Made by a program: the position numbers and the translations under genes. Shown one piece after another: positions 63,436 through 64,000 of a stretch of DNA of 64,000 nt; positions within the stretch are counted from its first letter, which is position 1; each line of letters begins with the position of its first letter. Source of the DNA: Romanomermis culicivorax. Its lineage: Eukaryota; Nematoda; Enoplea; Mermithida; Mermithidae. A model generated the notes under the pieces. It saw only the letters and a program-made list of their open reading frames with translations, ran no database searches and had not been told where the DNA came from. The stretch covers positions 62,001-126,000 of the forward strand of contig CAWUHX010000320.1 in assembly GCA_963922205.1 (NCBI GenBank), read 5' to 3'.

Positions 63436-64000
63436 TTTGGCGAGAAAGTTCCTTCAGAATACTTCCTCTCTAGTTTTGACATTCTTCCTTATTACTTCAA
63501 CCGTCAAGCGATGACGGAGAAAATCAGATTGCAATCTTTGTTTTTTCTCAGATTTTTATGATAATCATGGAACGATATAAAGGATGATCCGAAAAAATGA
63601 TATGACTAAGAAGCGTGATGATCTTACACAACTTAATCACACATGAACATATGGGCTTAAGAGGTAAACCTTTCCACCTAACATCCTGGACAGCCCCTGC
63701 CCGGCCTGAAAAGATGCTAGAACACACCCCCTGAACTTTCTTGAAAAACATTATTTTGATTGTTTCTATGCATATTATATATGATAAACTTTCTTGTGGA
63801 GCTTTTCTCTTGCTCACCGACCCCTGATTAAAAGGAAAGAGAACCGCTTGGAAAATTCTTGCCGTCCATGTCTGAAAACTACAACGCTAAAGTTCGTTCC
63901 TTAGATAGTCAGGTCCCTATTTGGAGATTCGATGCAATTGACTACACCACACACTGAGCTGTATGCGTTTACTGTATATCACTGCTTGTCACATGCGTTG

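Larger units (their letters stand above)
62430..64000. repeat. Segmental duplication, copy 2 (partner 8923-10747)
   Basis: The alignment begins ATAATGCTAAAAAACTGCG here and ATAACGCTAAAAAACGGCG at 8923, and continues to the end of the window with scattered substitutions and small indels. It lacks the MITE found in copy 1. The true right end lies outside the window. Confidence 0.92.

Noticed and set aside
1..64000. CRISPR arrays, operons, ribosomal RNA or bacterial insertion sequences
   Set aside because: None seen. Repeats here are minisatellites, MITEs and LTRs, and gene structure is eukaryotic.

Overview
This is a eukaryotic, probably arthropod, genomic window. Host genes are sparse, spliced or degraded, and set in AT-rich DNA. 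More than half of the window is one nest of Ty3/Gypsy-type LTR retrotransposons. The arthropod call rests on two copies of a cystine-knot factor resembling prothoracicotropic hormone (PTTH)/Trunk. An isopenicillin-N-synthase-like oxygenase, a family best known among animals from springtails, fits but is weak evidence. A short TTAGGC-like tract, more typical of nematode telomeres, is a caution, so I do not name a species.

Layout. 1-1.6 kb: noncoding, with a heptamer minisatellite. 1.7-7.0 kb: a four-exon 2-oxoglutarate/Fe(II) oxygenase gene with a TATA/Inr promoter and one GC-AG intron. 7.6-8.0 kb: a miniature LTR element (TRIM). 8.5-9.0 kb: a decayed V-ATPase subunit c copy. 9.7-10.2 kb: PTTH-like copy 1. 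12.5-13.3 kb: an inverted minisatellite around a TTAGGC-like core, then a MITE. 14.9-51.4 kb: the retrotransposon nest. 55.1 kb: a third MITE. 56.4-61.3 kb: an intronless ORF of about 1,645 codons resembling bacterial TcdA/TcdB-type pore-forming toxins with an RTX-like stretch. 62.4-64.0 kb: a second copy of the 8.9-10.7 kb segment, with PTTH-like copy 2.

The nest. Element A (14936-51409, TSD GGTA, 754-bp LTRs, about 12.6 kb without its insertions) was hit twice. Element B (22453-37060, TSD TAAG, 611-bp LTRs, 14.6 kb) landed in its RNase H/integrase region. Element C (41952-51253, minus strand, TSD GTTG, 900-bp LTRs differing at one base) landed in its 3' LTR. C is young, with an uninterrupted open frame of about 2,400 codons. 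A and B are broken by stops and frameshifts.

Main points of interest. (1) In A and C an envelope-like glycoprotein lies between Gag and protease, giving Gag-Env-PR-RT-RH-IN instead of the usual gag-pol-env; in C it is all one frame. (2) A and B carry, downstream of integrase, a long extra ORF related to DEDDy 3'-5' exonucleases. It is immediately followed by a small basic ORF whose start touches or overlaps its stop. B keeps all the exonuclease motifs, while A's are degenerate. I know of no described retrotransposon with this module. (3) Element A's primer-binding site matches about 45 nt of a tRNA 3' half rather than the usual 8-18. (4) All eight in-frame stops found in A and B can be explained by C-to-T changes, six in a CGA-to-TGA context.
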